Origin: an uncultured Saprospiraceae bacterium
Lineage (GTDB): Bacteria > Bacteroidota > Bacteroidia > Chitinophagales > Saprospiraceae
Length of the DNA: 38,223 nt
Assembly (NCBI GenBank): GCA_937944095.1
Contig: CALEAC010000103.1
Span: 1 to 38,223 of the forward strand
Direction of reading: 5' to 3'
Shown: positions 1 to 9,164 of the stretch, one piece after another
Layout of the letters: each line of letters opens with the position of its first letter
How positions within the stretch are numbered: the stretch's first letter is position 1
Translations under genes and position numbers: made by a program
The notes under the pieces: generated by a model
What the model saw: the letters and a program-made list of their open reading frames with translations, nothing else
Database searches by the model: none
Told to the model about the DNA's origin: nothing

Positions 1-79
1 ATACTTAATAAATAAAGGTCAGGACTTCTTGCTATTGATGCTAATAGAGAGCTACTTTAGAAGTACAAATCATTATAAC

Positions 80-958
80 ATGTTAAGAACAATCCTCTTT
101 TTTTGCTTTATCAGCCTGTTTTTTCTAATTGCACCACAACATACGACTGCCCAAAGTGACATTGGCACCGAATATGTCAGAATCAAAACCAAAGATGGTT
201 CTGTATTCAAGGGCAAGATTATAAGTCGTGATGATGGCGATATTACCTTAGAAACTGCTTATGGTGAGACAACCGTTAAGCAAACAGAAATAGACAAAAT
301 CACCTTTGTAGAAATGGCAGAAGATGGAGAAGAACAAATGGATAACAACCATTCTGGATCTCATTATCTTCTCAGCAATAGTGGTTATGGCTTGCAGAAG
401 GGAGAGAGTTATTACGAGAATATCTATGTCTTTTGGAATTCATATAGTATTGGCTTATCTGATAATTTTTCGATTTCCACGGGTGGAGAAATTGCTTCAC
501 TATTATTCGCACAGCGGGTTCCTATTATTTTTGTAACGCCGAAATTAAGTGTACCATTCAAGGGTGGTGCAGTGTCACTTAGTACTAGCTTATTCACCTC
601 TCCCGAAGATAACTTTGAAGCTTTCGGATTCTTACAAGGCGCCGTCACGCTTGGTAGTCGTTCTAATAACATTACTCTCAGTGTTGCAACTGGAATGAAT
701 TTCAATGATGGCTTCGTAGATACCTATCCTATGACTTTGTCTGGTATGTACAGCCTTAGTCCTAGGTTAACTATGATTTCAGAAAACTGGTTTATCAGAG
801 AATCTAGTAATAACTTAGGACTAATATCTTTGGGCTTGCGCATACATAGCAAGGGAAATAGGAAGACCTTCCTTACAGCAGCACTGTATCGGCCGACTGA
901 GGGAGGTATTGGTATTTTGGCGTTACCCTTCATTTCGGGGACCGTCGCAATCAAGTAA
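80..958 (+). CDS. Exported protein with N-terminal SH3/Sm-like segment and beta-rich C-terminal region
   Basis: Function not recognised. The frame is open from base 29, but I chose the ATG at 80 because it places a clean Sec signal peptide first (MLRTILFFCFISLFFLIAP, cleavage near TTAQ/S) and because TACTTTAG at 53-60, one mismatch from the Bacteroidota -7 element TAnnTTTG, lies just upstream. The protein is then 292 residues. After the signal comes a small strand-rich segment (VRIKTKDGSVFKGKI, then ITLETAYGETTVKQTEIDKI) resembling the SH3/Sm-like modules that precede many Bacteroidota exported proteins. The remainder alternates aromatic and small residues in short strands, as in small outer-membrane barrels (YVFWNSYSIGLSDNFSISTGGE, then repeated strands to the C terminus). 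The barrel is an inference. It ends convergently with the metzincin gene, with 15 bases between the stops. Confidence 0.6.
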   Translation: MLRTILFFCFISLFFLIAPQHTTAQSDIGTEYVRIKTKDGSVFKGKIISRDDGDITLETAYGETTVKQTEIDKITFVEMAEDGEEQMDNNHSGSHYLLSNSGYGLQKGESYYENIYVFWNSYSIGLSDNFSISTGGEIASLLFAQRVPIIFVTPKLSVPFKGGAVSLSTSLFTSPEDNFEAFGFLQGAVTLGSRSNNITLSVATGMNFNDGFVDTYPMTLSGMYSLSPRLTMISENWFIRESSNNLGLISLGLRIHSKGNRKTFLTAALYRPTEGGIGILALPFISGTVAIK

Positions 959-963
959 AATGA

Positions 964-1000
964 GTACAAAAGATCAATCCAGAAGGATGATCTTTTGTAC
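964..1000. terminator. Strong convergent hairpin, likely bidirectional terminator
   Basis: Bases 964-980 and 985-1000 form a near-perfect inverted repeat of 16 base pairs with one bulged A and an AGAA loop. It lies between two convergent genes and includes the last codons (VQKIILLD and stop) of the minus-strand metzincin gene. The T-runs after each arm are short and interrupted, so whether it terminates or protects 3' ends is inferred. Confidence 0.6.
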
Positions 1001-4000
1001 AGTGATATTTTGTTGAGCTTCTATTTTTATAAGGTAAGTTCCAGCCGGCAATTCATCTAGATCTAATCTTGCTGGAACAACTACTTTAGTCTTTTGGAAT
1101 ACGAGACGTCCCTGGAGATCCATTAATTCTAGTCTGTCTATTCTGGGTAGGTCACCTCCTAAGTAGATCGTTCCTAGACTCGGATTAGGGAAGAGTGATA
1201 GACCTAAGTCAGCGAGGTTAGTTGTCGCACTGGTGCCGTCCACACCATCACAATCCTCATCTATACCGTTGTCAGGGATGTCGTCTGCTCCAGGATTGAT
1301 ATTCGGGTCCATGTCATCGCAATCTGATCCAAACTCTGAGAAGCCAGAGGGTTGGAAGCATGCGGAGACACTGGTATCCTCATCTCCATAGCCATCGCCG
1401 TCAGCGTCTATATACCAAGCTGTCAGATTCTCTAGACCTGGGTCATCTTCATCTATAAGACCATCACAGTTATCATCGATATCATTGCAGATTTCTTCTG
1501 CTTCAGGATTGATATCAGCATCTTGATCGTTACAGTCTTCGTTATTGGGTACATATCCTATAGGTTGTACACATTCTTCTATGGTGACATTGACATCGCC
1601 ATAACCATCGTTGTCTTCGTCTGCGAACCAGAGTCCGACACCAGCTATATCAGGATCAGAAATATCTATCAGCCCATCGCAATCATCGTCTTTGCTATTA
1701 CATACTTCCTGAGCGTTAGGGTTCACTTGTGGGTCATCGTCATTGCAATCAGTGTTATCTAGTACATAACCAGCAGGCTCTTCGCAGCTTTCTATGCTGA
1801 CGTCCCCGTTACCGAATCCGTCACCGTCATTATCGATATACCAAGTTGCATTACCTCCTACATCTGGATCGTCACCATCTACGAGCCCATCGCAATCATC
1901 ATCTTGGCCATTGCATAATTCGGTTGCACCTGGATAAGCAGAGGCACTGTTGTCATTACAATCAGTATTATTTGCTGAGTAGCCAACTGGTGTAGTACAA
2001 GCCATAATGGTATTGTTGATATCTCCGAATCCATCACCATCAGTATCTGCATACCATACTGACAATCCTTGTACATTAGGATCTGCATCGTCTGTCAGCC
2101 CATTACAGTCATCGTCTATGTTATTATTGCATATTTCTGTTGCTTGCGGGTTGACAGCCGCATCGTTATCATTGCAATCGAGATTATTATCGACATAGCC
2201 AGTTGGTCTATTGCAGAGTGTACTTATCGTCATCGGTGTGCCATAACCATCATTATCTGCATCTAGATACCAAACCTGTTCTGAGATCAGATCAGGATCT
2301 GCCGTATCGATGAGGCCATCACAGTCATCATCTAGGTTGTTGCAGATCTCTTGTGCAGCGGGATTAACTAAGACATTACCATCGTTGCAGTCTAGATCAT
2401 TAGCAACATAGCCATTTGGCTGGGCACATGACAAGATAGTAGAGCTGAGGCTTCCATAGCCATCAGCGTCAGCATCTAGGAACCATACTTGGGCGCCTTG
2501 GACACTAGGGTCATCTTGGTCGATGAGCCCATCGCAATCATCATCTAAGTCATTACATATCTCCTGAGCACCAGGATGGATTAGACTATTGTTATCGTTA
2601 CAATCTAAATCATTAGCCACATAACCAATTGGTTGTTCGCAAGCGGTGAGGATCGTTAGCTCAGTGCCATAACCATCAGCGTCAGCATCGATAAACCACA
2701 CTTGTCCGCCCTGAAGGTCAGGATCTGCCTGGTCTATGAGTCCGTCGCAATCGTCATCGATGCCATTACAAGTTTCTATAGCAGTAGGGGAGATGGCATT
2801 AGAGCCGTCATTGCAATCAAGTGCGTTATCTACAAAGTCTGTCGGTTGTGCACAAGCGGCCAGTGAGTTCTGGATATTACCGAAACCATCGCCATCCAGA
2901 TCTGCGTACCAGACTGGAAGATCGATGATGTCTGGATCTGCTTGATCGATGAGGCCATCGCAGTCATCATCATAACCATTACAAGTCTCAAAGTTAGATG
3001 GACTTATATTCTGGTCCATATCATTACAGTCCAACTGATTGTTCACATAACCAAAGGGTTGTGTGCATGACATAATAGTGGTATTAGAATCACCGAACCC
3101 ATCTAAGTCAGCATCAGCATACCAAATTGTACCACCCGAAAGACTCGGGTCTGCACCGTCTATCAAGCCATCACAATCATCATCGATATTATTACAGATC
3201 TCGGTTGCACCTGGATTAATATTAGGATTGCTATCGTCACAATCAGAATTATTACTTACATATCCAGTCGGCGCGGTGCAGGCTAATAGGGAATTAGCTG
3301 GATCACCGAACCCATCTCCATCATTATCAGTATACCAGACCACCGTCCCGCTTAGGTCTGGATCGGCTTGATCGATCAGGCCATCACAATCATCATCGAT
3401 GTTATTACAGATTTCAGTTGCATTGGGATTAATCGCTGTTGAGTTATCGTTGCAATCTAGATTATTGGAGACATATCCAGTCGGTGCGGTGCAGGCTAGT
3501 GTGGACGAATTTGGATTTCCAAAGCCATCACCATCTGCATCTATATACCATATAGAACCACCGACGACACTGGGGTCAGCAGCATCTATCAGACCATCGC
3601 AGTCATCATCGATATTGTTACATATTTCTGTCGCACCTGGATTGATTGCGGCCGAGTTATCATTACAATCACCACCGACGGTTACATAGCCAGTAAGCGC
3701 AGTACAGGATAAGACAATAGAATTATCATTGCCGAATCCATCACTATCATTATCTAAGAAATAAGTGATGCCTCCTGTCAGACTAGGATCGGCCTGATCG
3801 ATGAGGCCGTCGCAATCATCATCGATACCATTACATATCTCGGCAGCACCAGGATTTATACCAAAATCAGTATCATCACAATCTGAATTATCAGCAACAT
3901 ATCCTGCTGGGGGATTACAAGTGACAAGCGGTAAGGTCGGATCACCATAGCTGTCACCATCAGTGTCTGGATACCAAGTCGCTGAGCCTGTTAGACTGGG

Positions 4001-6307
4001 GTCAGCCTGATCGATAAGACCATCACAATCATCATCTATGCCATTACATATCTCTGTTGCGCCGGTGTTAATAGCATTATTCTGGTCATCACAGTCGCTA
4101 TTATCTAGTACATAATTTGCTGGTTGGGCACAGGCGGTAATGCTGATGTTAGGGTCTCCATAGGTATCGCCATCTGAATCGGCATAATAAGTCACTTGTC
4201 CGACGACATCTGGATCTACATCATCTATCAGGCCATCGCAATCGTCATCGATACCATTACAGATTTCAGCTTCTCCCGGATTAACTTCTGGATTAGTGTC
4301 ATCACAATCTACGGATACTGGAAAGCCATCACCATCCATATCGATTCCGGGTAGCGGCATGATACTAAAGTCATTGTTACTGACATCATAGAAAGTTGTC
4401 GAGCTTAGGAATCCACCTGTTACATCACAGCTGATCAGAAGTCTTGCTGTTCCGCTGGCCATATTAGGTATCTGAATATCTTCGGTACCATCATTAACGA
4501 CGCCATCAGCAATAACCACCCAGGTCACTCCACTATCTGTGGATAGTAATATGTCCACAGTAGGACAATGGGCACTGGTCCCATTCTCACTCCAAGTTAT
4601 AGTATTGATAGTACCACCATTCAGTGTCTCACCACCATCTGGACTAGTTACCTCAAAGGGGCCAGTATTAGCGACAGTGATCGTCATGAGATCTATTGCT
4701 GTACGGCCGAAACTTTCATTATTGTCTCTGACAAAAAAGCTAAAATTAATTGTTCTTTCTGTACAAGGTAGAACCTCCCATATAACACCATTATTATTTC
4801 CTGCAAGCGCCTCACCGAATTCTGGTAAATGTCTGAAATTATCAATAGATGGTGGATCGAATCTAAATAGGGGGTCATCAGTAGAGCTGCACTGGGGTGG
4901 ACCGATAGTCGGTGTGCCTTCACTATCATACTGCTCCCAAGTGTAGGTCAGCGAAGCAAGTGGGTCATTCCCATCCGAAGCTGCACCTACAAGTACAAAT
5001 GGTGTGGACTTAGGTATGGTTATATCTCTACCTGCTTGTGCTACTGGATCTTCTCTGTTAGCTCCTACGTCGACGATTCCGCAGCCACCACCTGCATCAA
5101 AGGTTGTAGCAGACTGTATAGCTCTGATCGAGGCTGAATGAAAAAAGGGATCTGAAGCTATCGCATACTGGACAGGTGGTCCACAGACGCCTGCATAAGA
5201 CATAATCGATGAGCCTTCTCCCGGTTCGTATCTGAAACTTCGAACAGAAGTAAAGCACTCATCCGCAGAAAAATTATGTAGTGCACCGAATTGGTGTCCT
5301 AATTCGTGGCATACGTAATCTATCCATAGTGTTGTAACGGAGTTACTCGTTGCGGAATAACCTTCGCCTTTCCTATGGTCCATACAGACCACGTCGAGAG
5401 CAGCTAATCCACCTAGGTCATCCCAGATAACTAGATGGCCTACGTCATAACCAGCTTGAGTTAGTGCAATATGACACTGTTCACTTATCTCATTGACTAA
5501 TTGATCTGGATCGTTCGTATCATATGGATCAGTAACTGGGTCAGGCCATATGAGGGCTGTTGTCGTGACTAATTGGAAATCGATACCTAGATCTCTTAGA
5601 TAGATCGGATTGATGAGATTGACGCCTGAGGCCAGGGCATTGAGTACGTTAGTGGGATCATATGGTGAGCCGCCAAATTGTTGGGAATATTCACCTGCAC
5701 TACCTAGAGCCAATCTATAGGTGGTTTTCTGATCTGGGCCAAAACTTTTTTGCGGATTTTGTTCTTGGACTGCAGCTTGTACTTTGTCCGTTACATGGCA
5801 GATGGTCTGGCCGACGGGTAGATCTTTTTTATAGTAGACGACATGGATGTCTCGATCAGTTGTAGACCAAGGTTCTATAAAATAGGACTTCGATCCGTTA
5901 TAAACTGCCGCATGGAAATCTTGATCTGTATAATCACAAGCAATTAAGATGGTTGGATCAGAAGTTGCGTGTCCGATGAAAGTCTTTATCGTATAGAGCT
6001 GTGCGACTTCGGGGCTAACTACCTGACTCGGTCGAATGACAAATTCCATTTCAGACCCTTCTGGTGTCCTCAGGATGACCTTTTGTTTTTCTTGTTTAAT
6101 ATTTTGGCGTAAGCCAGCGAAATTAATTTCGACTAAACCATAAGCAGTAGGTGTAATCCCCATTCTGATATCTGTTGCAGCTTTGCTTAGCTCGTCGGGT
6201 ATATACGATTCTGTGATATGAATTTGCGATGAAATACTATTTATGACTAATAGACTCACAATGATTATGCTCGTTATACGAGCAGGTAGATAGAGAGGAA
6301 ATGGCAT
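974..6307 (-). CDS. Giant secreted metzincin metalloprotease with MopE-type metal-binding repeats and T9SS sorting domain
   Basis: Predicted cell-surface or extracellular zinc protease of 1777 residues. It starts with a signal peptide (residues 1-27, ending SISS/Q) and a propeptide-like region (about 40-190). The reprolysin-type catalytic domain follows: zinc motif H334-ELGHQFGAL-H344 (HExxHxxGxxH) and Met-turn S367-IMSY. A PKD/cadherin-like region (about 415-545) and a beta-sandwich (about 550-645, GGETLNGG...TITW) come next. Residues about 652-1692 are 14 repeats of the MopE-type motif (EICNGIDDDCDGLID) plus a degenerate fifteenth. The last 75 or so residues are a type A T9SS sorting domain (LSLFPNPSLG, ending in IILLD). 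MopE-type motifs are thought to bind metal; the acidic residues here would suit calcium, which is inferred. The physiological substrate is unknown. The gene stands alone, upstream of a strong convergent hairpin. The ORF is intact. Confidence 0.88.
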   Translation of the reverse strand: MPFPLYLPARITSIIIVSLLVINSISSQIHITESYIPDELSKAATDIRMGITPTAYGLVEINFAGLRQNIKQEKQKVILRTPEGSEMEFVIRPSQVVSPEVAQLYTIKTFIGHATSDPTILIACDYTDQDFHAAVYNGSKSYFIEPWSTTDRDIHVVYYKKDLPVGQTICHVTDKVQAAVQEQNPQKSFGPDQKTTYRLALGSAGEYSQQFGGSPYDPTNVLNALASGVNLINPIYLRDLGIDFQLVTTTALIWPDPVTDPYDTNDPDQLVNEISEQCHIALTQAGYDVGHLVIWDDLGGLAALDVVCMDHRKGEGYSATSNSVTTLWIDYVCHELGHQFGALHNFSADECFTSVRSFRYEPGEGSSIMSYAGVCGPPVQYAIASDPFFHSASIRAIQSATTFDAGGGCGIVDVGANREDPVAQAGRDITIPKSTPFVLVGAASDGNDPLASLTYTWEQYDSEGTPTIGPPQCSSTDDPLFRFDPPSIDNFRHLPEFGEALAGNNNGVIWEVLPCTERTINFSFFVRDNNESFGRTAIDLMTITVANTGPFEVTSPDGGETLNGGTINTITWSENGTSAHCPTVDILLSTDSGVTWVVIADGVVNDGTEDIQIPNMASGTARLLISCDVTGGFLSSTTFYDVSNNDFSIMPLPGIDMDGDGFPVSVDCDDTNPEVNPGEAEICNGIDDDCDGLIDDVDPDVVGQVTYYADSDGDTYGDPNISITACAQPANYVLDNSDCDDQNNAINTGATEICNGIDDDCDGLIDQADPSLTGSATWYPDTDGDSYGDPTLPLVTCNPPAGYVADNSDCDDTDFGINPGAAEICNGIDDDCDGLIDQADPSLTGGITYFLDNDSDGFGNDNSIVLSCTALTGYVTVGGDCNDNSAAINPGATEICNNIDDDCDGLIDAADPSVVGGSIWYIDADGDGFGNPNSSTLACTAPTGYVSNNLDCNDNSTAINPNATEICNNIDDDCDGLIDQADPDLSGTVVWYTDNDGDGFGDPANSLLACTAPTGYVSNNSDCDDSNPNINPGATEICNNIDDDCDGLIDGADPSLSGGTIWYADADLDGFGDSNTTIMSCTQPFGYVNNQLDCNDMDQNISPSNFETCNGYDDDCDGLIDQADPDIIDLPVWYADLDGDGFGNIQNSLAACAQPTDFVDNALDCNDGSNAISPTAIETCNGIDDDCDGLIDQADPDLQGGQVWFIDADADGYGTELTILTACEQPIGYVANDLDCNDNNSLIHPGAQEICNDLDDDCDGLIDQDDPSVQGAQVWFLDADADGYGSLSSTILSCAQPNGYVANDLDCNDGNVLVNPAAQEICNNLDDDCDGLIDTADPDLISEQVWYLDADNDGYGTPMTISTLCNRPTGYVDNNLDCNDNDAAVNPQATEICNNNIDDDCNGLTDDADPNVQGLSVWYADTDGDGFGDINNTIMACTTPVGYSANNTDCNDNSASAYPGATELCNGQDDDCDGLVDGDDPDVGGNATWYIDNDGDGFGNGDVSIESCEEPAGYVLDNTDCNDDDPQVNPNAQEVCNSKDDDCDGLIDISDPDIAGVGLWFADEDNDGYGDVNVTIEECVQPIGYVPNNEDCNDQDADINPEAEEICNDIDDNCDGLIDEDDPGLENLTAWYIDADGDGYGDEDTSVSACFQPSGFSEFGSDCDDMDPNINPGADDIPDNGIDEDCDGVDGTSATTNLADLGLSLFPNPSLGTIYLGGDLPRIDRLELMDLQGRLVFQKTKVVVPARLDLDELPAGTYLIKIEAQQNITVQKIILLD
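1231..4350 (-). repeat. In-gene tandem repeat: 14 units of 213 bp encoding MopE-like metal-binding motifs
   Basis: Equivalent positions (the codons for LID in DDDCDGLID) fall at 4227, 4014, 3801, 3588, 3375, 3162, 2949, 2736, 2523, 2310, 2094, 1881, 1668 and 1455. The step is 213 bases (71 residues) in 12 of 13 intervals and 216 in one, where the unit reads CNNNIDDDCNG. A degenerate last unit (NGIDEDCDG) follows 216 bases later. Each unit has a D-C-D/N-D motif, an E-x-C-N-x-x-DDDCDG motif, a W-Y/F-x-D-x-D-x-DG-F/Y-G motif and another Cys before PxGY. Confidence 0.93.
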
Positions 6308-6468
6308 GTTGACTGAGTTACTGATTATGGTATACTAAGGACTAATCCGAACGGCACAAGTTACTATATCTTAACGATCCTTACTTAGTGCTTTGCTGCC
6401 TTTAAGATTCAAATAAAATAACTGATAATCAGGGGGTTAGCTATAAGTTGAGCTTAGTAACGACTGTA

Positions 6469-7164
6469 TTATATCTGTATCAGCTTAGTGACTGCAACAA
6501 TAGCAGCTGTTTCTGTCCTGAGACGATTATGACTGAGGTTGACTTCCGTAAAATTATTCTGCTTGCATAGCTCTCGCTCTTCCTCACTAAAGTCACCTTC
6601 TGGACCTATCAGAATCAGACCTTGTTGGTTCATTATTGTCGCAGGTTTGAGTCCTGTATTCTGTTCATTGTAGTGTGCGATAAATTTAGTCATTTCTGCC
6701 AGATCGGGGTCTCTGATTAACTTTTTTAGAGAAATCAGTTCACTGAGTACAGGATGATGACTGCGCATAGATTGGAGTGCAGCACTGCGTACAATCTTTT
6801 GGGTTCTTTCGTGATTGATACGAGGTCGTTCTGAGTGCATCGTCTGAATAGGAATGATTCGATCTGCTCCGATTTCTACTGTTTTTTCTACCAGCCATTC
6901 CCATCGGTTTCTATTTTTTGGTGGGGCAACAGCCAGTATTATATGCTTAGACGGATGTGGCGTGATCTCTATGTCTGACACAGAGAGCAAGGCAGATTGT
7001 TTTGAGATCTCTTTGATCTGAGCAGTGGCTCTTTTCCCCTTTCCATCAGTAATAATCAGGGTGTCTCCGACCTTACGACGGAGCACTCTACAGCAGTGGA
7101 CATATTCATCTTCTTGTAAGACGGCGCCTTCTTCTGAGATATTAGGGGTATAAAAGATAATCAT
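6469..7164 (-). CDS. rsmE: 16S rRNA (uracil-1498-N3)-methyltransferase RsmE
   Basis: Methylates N3 of U1498 in 16S rRNA using S-adenosylmethionine; cytoplasmic, acting on the 30S subunit. The 231-residue length is normal for the family. The N-terminal PUA-like domain covers about residues 1-70 (YVHCCRVLRRKVGD). The SPOUT methyltransferase domain follows (ILAVAPPKNRNRWEWLVEK near 76-94), with the trefoil-knot SAM loop LIGPEGDFSEEE at about 185-196 and the family signature LSHNRLRTETAA at 210-221. The ATG start gives the usual RsmE beginning (MIIFYTPNI). It is divergent from rseP with 128 bases between, and about 160 bases downstream of the metzincin gene's start, so it is probably transcribed on its own. 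Confidence 0.95.
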   Translation of the reverse strand: MIIFYTPNISEEGAVLQEDEYVHCCRVLRRKVGDTLIITDGKGKRATAQIKEISKQSALLSVSDIEITPHPSKHIILAVAPPKNRNRWEWLVEKTVEIGADRIIPIQTMHSERPRINHERTQKIVRSAALQSMRSHHPVLSELISLKKLIRDPDLAEMTKFIAHYNEQNTGLKPATIMNQQGLILIGPEGDFSEEERELCKQNNFTEVNLSHNRLRTETAAIVAVTKLIQI

Positions 7165-7259
7165 ATGGTAGTGAATTTAACTTTATGATGGTAAAGTTAG
7201 ACCAAATTGTAAACTACGTCACGTCTGGTGCGTTGGTAGTAATTGACTGTCTTTATTAG

Positions 7260-7267
7260 TACTTTTG
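7260..7267 (+). promoter_or_regulatory. Putative -7 promoter element of rseP-hscB
   Basis: TACTTTTG matches the Bacteroidota -7 consensus TAnnTTTG exactly and ends 25 bases before the rseP ATG. TTG triplets lie 14 and 24 bases upstream, neither at the ideal spacing of about 19, so only the -7 element is well supported. Confidence 0.4.
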
Positions 7268-7292
7268 GGCGTTCGCGAATAGCCATGAAAAT

Positions 7293-8621
7293 ATGTTCAT
7301 AACCGTAATACAGTTTCTTCTTAGCCTTTCGATATTGGTTGTTCTCCATGAGTTAGGCCATTTCAGTGCAGCTAAATTCTTTAAGACGAGGGTCGAAAAG
7401 TTTTATCTTTTCTTTAATCCAGGTTTTGCGCTGTTCAAAAAGCAGATTGGTGAGACTGAATACGGGGTTGGTTGGTTACCTCTAGGTGGTTATGTTAAGA
7501 TCTCTGGAATGATAGACGAAAGTTTTGATACCGAACAGATGGACTCAGAGCCGCAGCCATGGGAATTCAGGTCTAAACCTGCTTGGCAGAGACTCATCAT
7601 CATGGTTGGTGGTGTCTTTGTAAATTTTGTGCTCGGATGGTTTCTCTACTCAATGATTCTTCTAGTCTGGGGTCAAGATTACATCCCTAATTCGAGTCTC
7701 CCATATGGTGTTGCAGTCGGCGAATTGGGCTATGAACTCGGACTCAGAGATGGCGATGAGATTATTAAAGTTGGTGATAAGCCTTTCGACAAATTTCATT
7801 CTGGAATGATCACCAAAGAAGTTGTGATCAATGAAGTCAATGAAATTACAGTCCGAAGAAATGGTAGCGAACAGGTCATCAAGGTCGACCCAGAAGCCAA
7901 GAAGAAATTGACCCAATATGAGTACAGAAACGAAATACTCATACATCCTCGAGTGCCTTACCAGATTGCTGAAGTCACCCCTGATAGTCCTGGAGCCAGA
8001 GCGGGAATTAGCAAAGGTGACGGTATTATATCTGTGAATGGTGAGCCCACGCCATGGTCCCATCAATTCCTCAAAACAATGGCTACCCTAGAAGGCGGGA
8101 GGACTATAACTGTGGGTATTAAGAGAGGCGAGGCGTTCAGAGACTTGTCTATCGACTTGGATGAAAATGGGCGGATAGGTATATTGCCCCAATCGCTCGA
8201 TAAATATGTAACGGTTCAAAAAGAAAAGTTCAGTTTCAATGAGGCGGTGCCCAAAGGATATAATAAGTCAGTGACCTTTATTTCTGATCAGATCAAAGCT
8301 TTCGGGCAAATGTTTTCTGGTAAAATCAAAGCAAAGGACAGCTTAGGTAGTTTTATATCTATTGGAAAGATGTTTGGGACGAATTGGGACTGGGAGAGAT
8401 TTTGGAATATGACAGCGAGCTTATCACTATTACTTGGCTTCTTGAACCTTATGCCGATACCTGCACTAGATGGTGGTTATGTGATGTTTCTTCTTTTCGA
8501 ATCTATTACTGGTGTCAAAGTGCCAGACAGAGTCATGGAAATTGCAACGATGGCTGGCTTTTTTCTTTTGATAACGTTGATGGTCTATGCCCTTGGTTTA
8601 GACATATCCAGATTATTCTGA
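7293..8621 (+). CDS. rseP: RIP metalloprotease RseP (site-2 protease family)
   Basis: Inner-membrane zinc protease that cuts transmembrane segments, classically of anti-sigma factors, and clears signal-peptide remnants. The 442 residues show the S2P layout: a first membrane helix carrying H19-ELG-H23, a membrane-associated loop (YGVGWLPLGGYVKISGM), a second helix (about 101-126), two PDZ domains (about 138-200 and 222-285, the second with ITPDSPGA-type sequence and RAGISKGDGI), and a third catalytic helix with NLMPIPALDGG, where D393 is the third zinc ligand. A last helix lies near the C terminus (about 420-436). An ATG at 7285 opens only five codons, so 7293 is the start. Its stop overlaps the hscB start by one base (TGATG), suggesting translational coupling. 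No anti-sigma target is encoded next to it. Confidence 0.95.
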   Translation: MFITVIQFLLSLSILVVLHELGHFSAAKFFKTRVEKFYLFFNPGFALFKKQIGETEYGVGWLPLGGYVKISGMIDESFDTEQMDSEPQPWEFRSKPAWQRLIIMVGGVFVNFVLGWFLYSMILLVWGQDYIPNSSLPYGVAVGELGYELGLRDGDEIIKVGDKPFDKFHSGMITKEVVINEVNEITVRRNGSEQVIKVDPEAKKKLTQYEYRNEILIHPRVPYQIAEVTPDSPGARAGISKGDGIISVNGEPTPWSHQFLKTMATLEGGRTITVGIKRGEAFRDLSIDLDENGRIGILPQSLDKYVTVQKEKFSFNEAVPKGYNKSVTFISDQIKAFGQMFSGKIKAKDSLGSFISIGKMFGTNWDWERFWNMTASLSLLLGFLNLMPIPALDGGYVMFLLFESITGVKVPDRVMEIATMAGFFLLITLMVYALGLDISRLF

Positions 8622-9148
8622 TGAACTATTTCGACCTTTTTGATCTGCCTCTAAGTTTTAATATGGATGAGGCTATACTGGCTAAGAAATATTATGCGCT
8701 TTCGCGTCATTGGCATCCAGATAATTTCAGTTTGCAGGATAGAGCAAAACAAGATCTCGCAATGGAGAAAACTGCTGAGATCAATGAGGGTTACCGCGTT
8801 CTCAAGAGTGAACAGGCACGTATCAGACACTTATTGGATATCCATGATGCTGCCCCTCAGGAAGGCAAGGATGTGATGCCTCAGCATTTTCTCATGGAAA
8901 TGATGGATCTGAATGAAGCCATCATGGATTATAAAATGGAACCCGATGAGGCTACTCGAGCGAATATTCAACTAGAAATAGAATCCTTTCGCTCATCTCT
9001 ACGAGAAAAATTCTCTTCAGTTACGACCACAATGGATCTCACTAAGCCTCAGGTAACCGAATTGGAGGCTGTCAAAGAATACTACCTGAAGTCAAAGTAT
9101 CTCAAGCGATTGCTAGAGAATTTGGATTCTCGCGAAGTAGAAATCTAA
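8621..9148 (+). CDS. hscB: Fe-S cluster co-chaperone HscB (J-domain protein)
   Basis: Co-chaperone that stimulates the HscA/DnaK ATPase and delivers the IscU scaffold during iron-sulfur cluster assembly; cytoplasmic. The frame is open from 8384 inside rseP, but the ATG at 8621 gives a normal 175-residue HscB starting MNYFDLFDLP. The J domain spans about 1-75 with the HPD motif H32-P-D34 (SRHWHPDNF) and INEGYRVLKS. The C-terminal IscU-binding three-helix region covers about 90-175 (FLMEMMDLNEA, then a charged helix ending YLKRLLENL). The start overlaps the rseP stop by one base, so the two genes form one operon. Neither isc nor suf genes are nearby, so cluster assembly proteins must lie elsewhere. 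Confidence 0.93.
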   Translation: MNYFDLFDLPLSFNMDEAILAKKYYALSRHWHPDNFSLQDRAKQDLAMEKTAEINEGYRVLKSEQARIRHLLDIHDAAPQEGKDVMPQHFLMEMMDLNEAIMDYKMEPDEATRANIQLEIESFRSSLREKFSSVTTTMDLTKPQVTELEAVKEYYLKSKYLKRLLENLDSREVEI

Positions 9149-9164
9149 CTGTACTTCCTGTGTA

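Noticed and set aside
1523-3689. Several plus-strand ORFs of 60-100 codons across the metzincin gene
   Set aside because: They recur in step with the 213-base repeats and are antisense shadows of biased codons, rich in Ser/Pro/Gln, with no conserved start.
6308-6468. A possible tRNA or small RNA in the spacer between rsmE and the metzincin gene
   Set aside because: No cloverleaf, terminator or conserved element was recognisable.
8384-8620. 79 extra codons upstream of hscB in frame
   Set aside because: They lie inside rseP in another frame and give a sequence unlike any J protein; the ATG at 8621 gives the normal HscB start.
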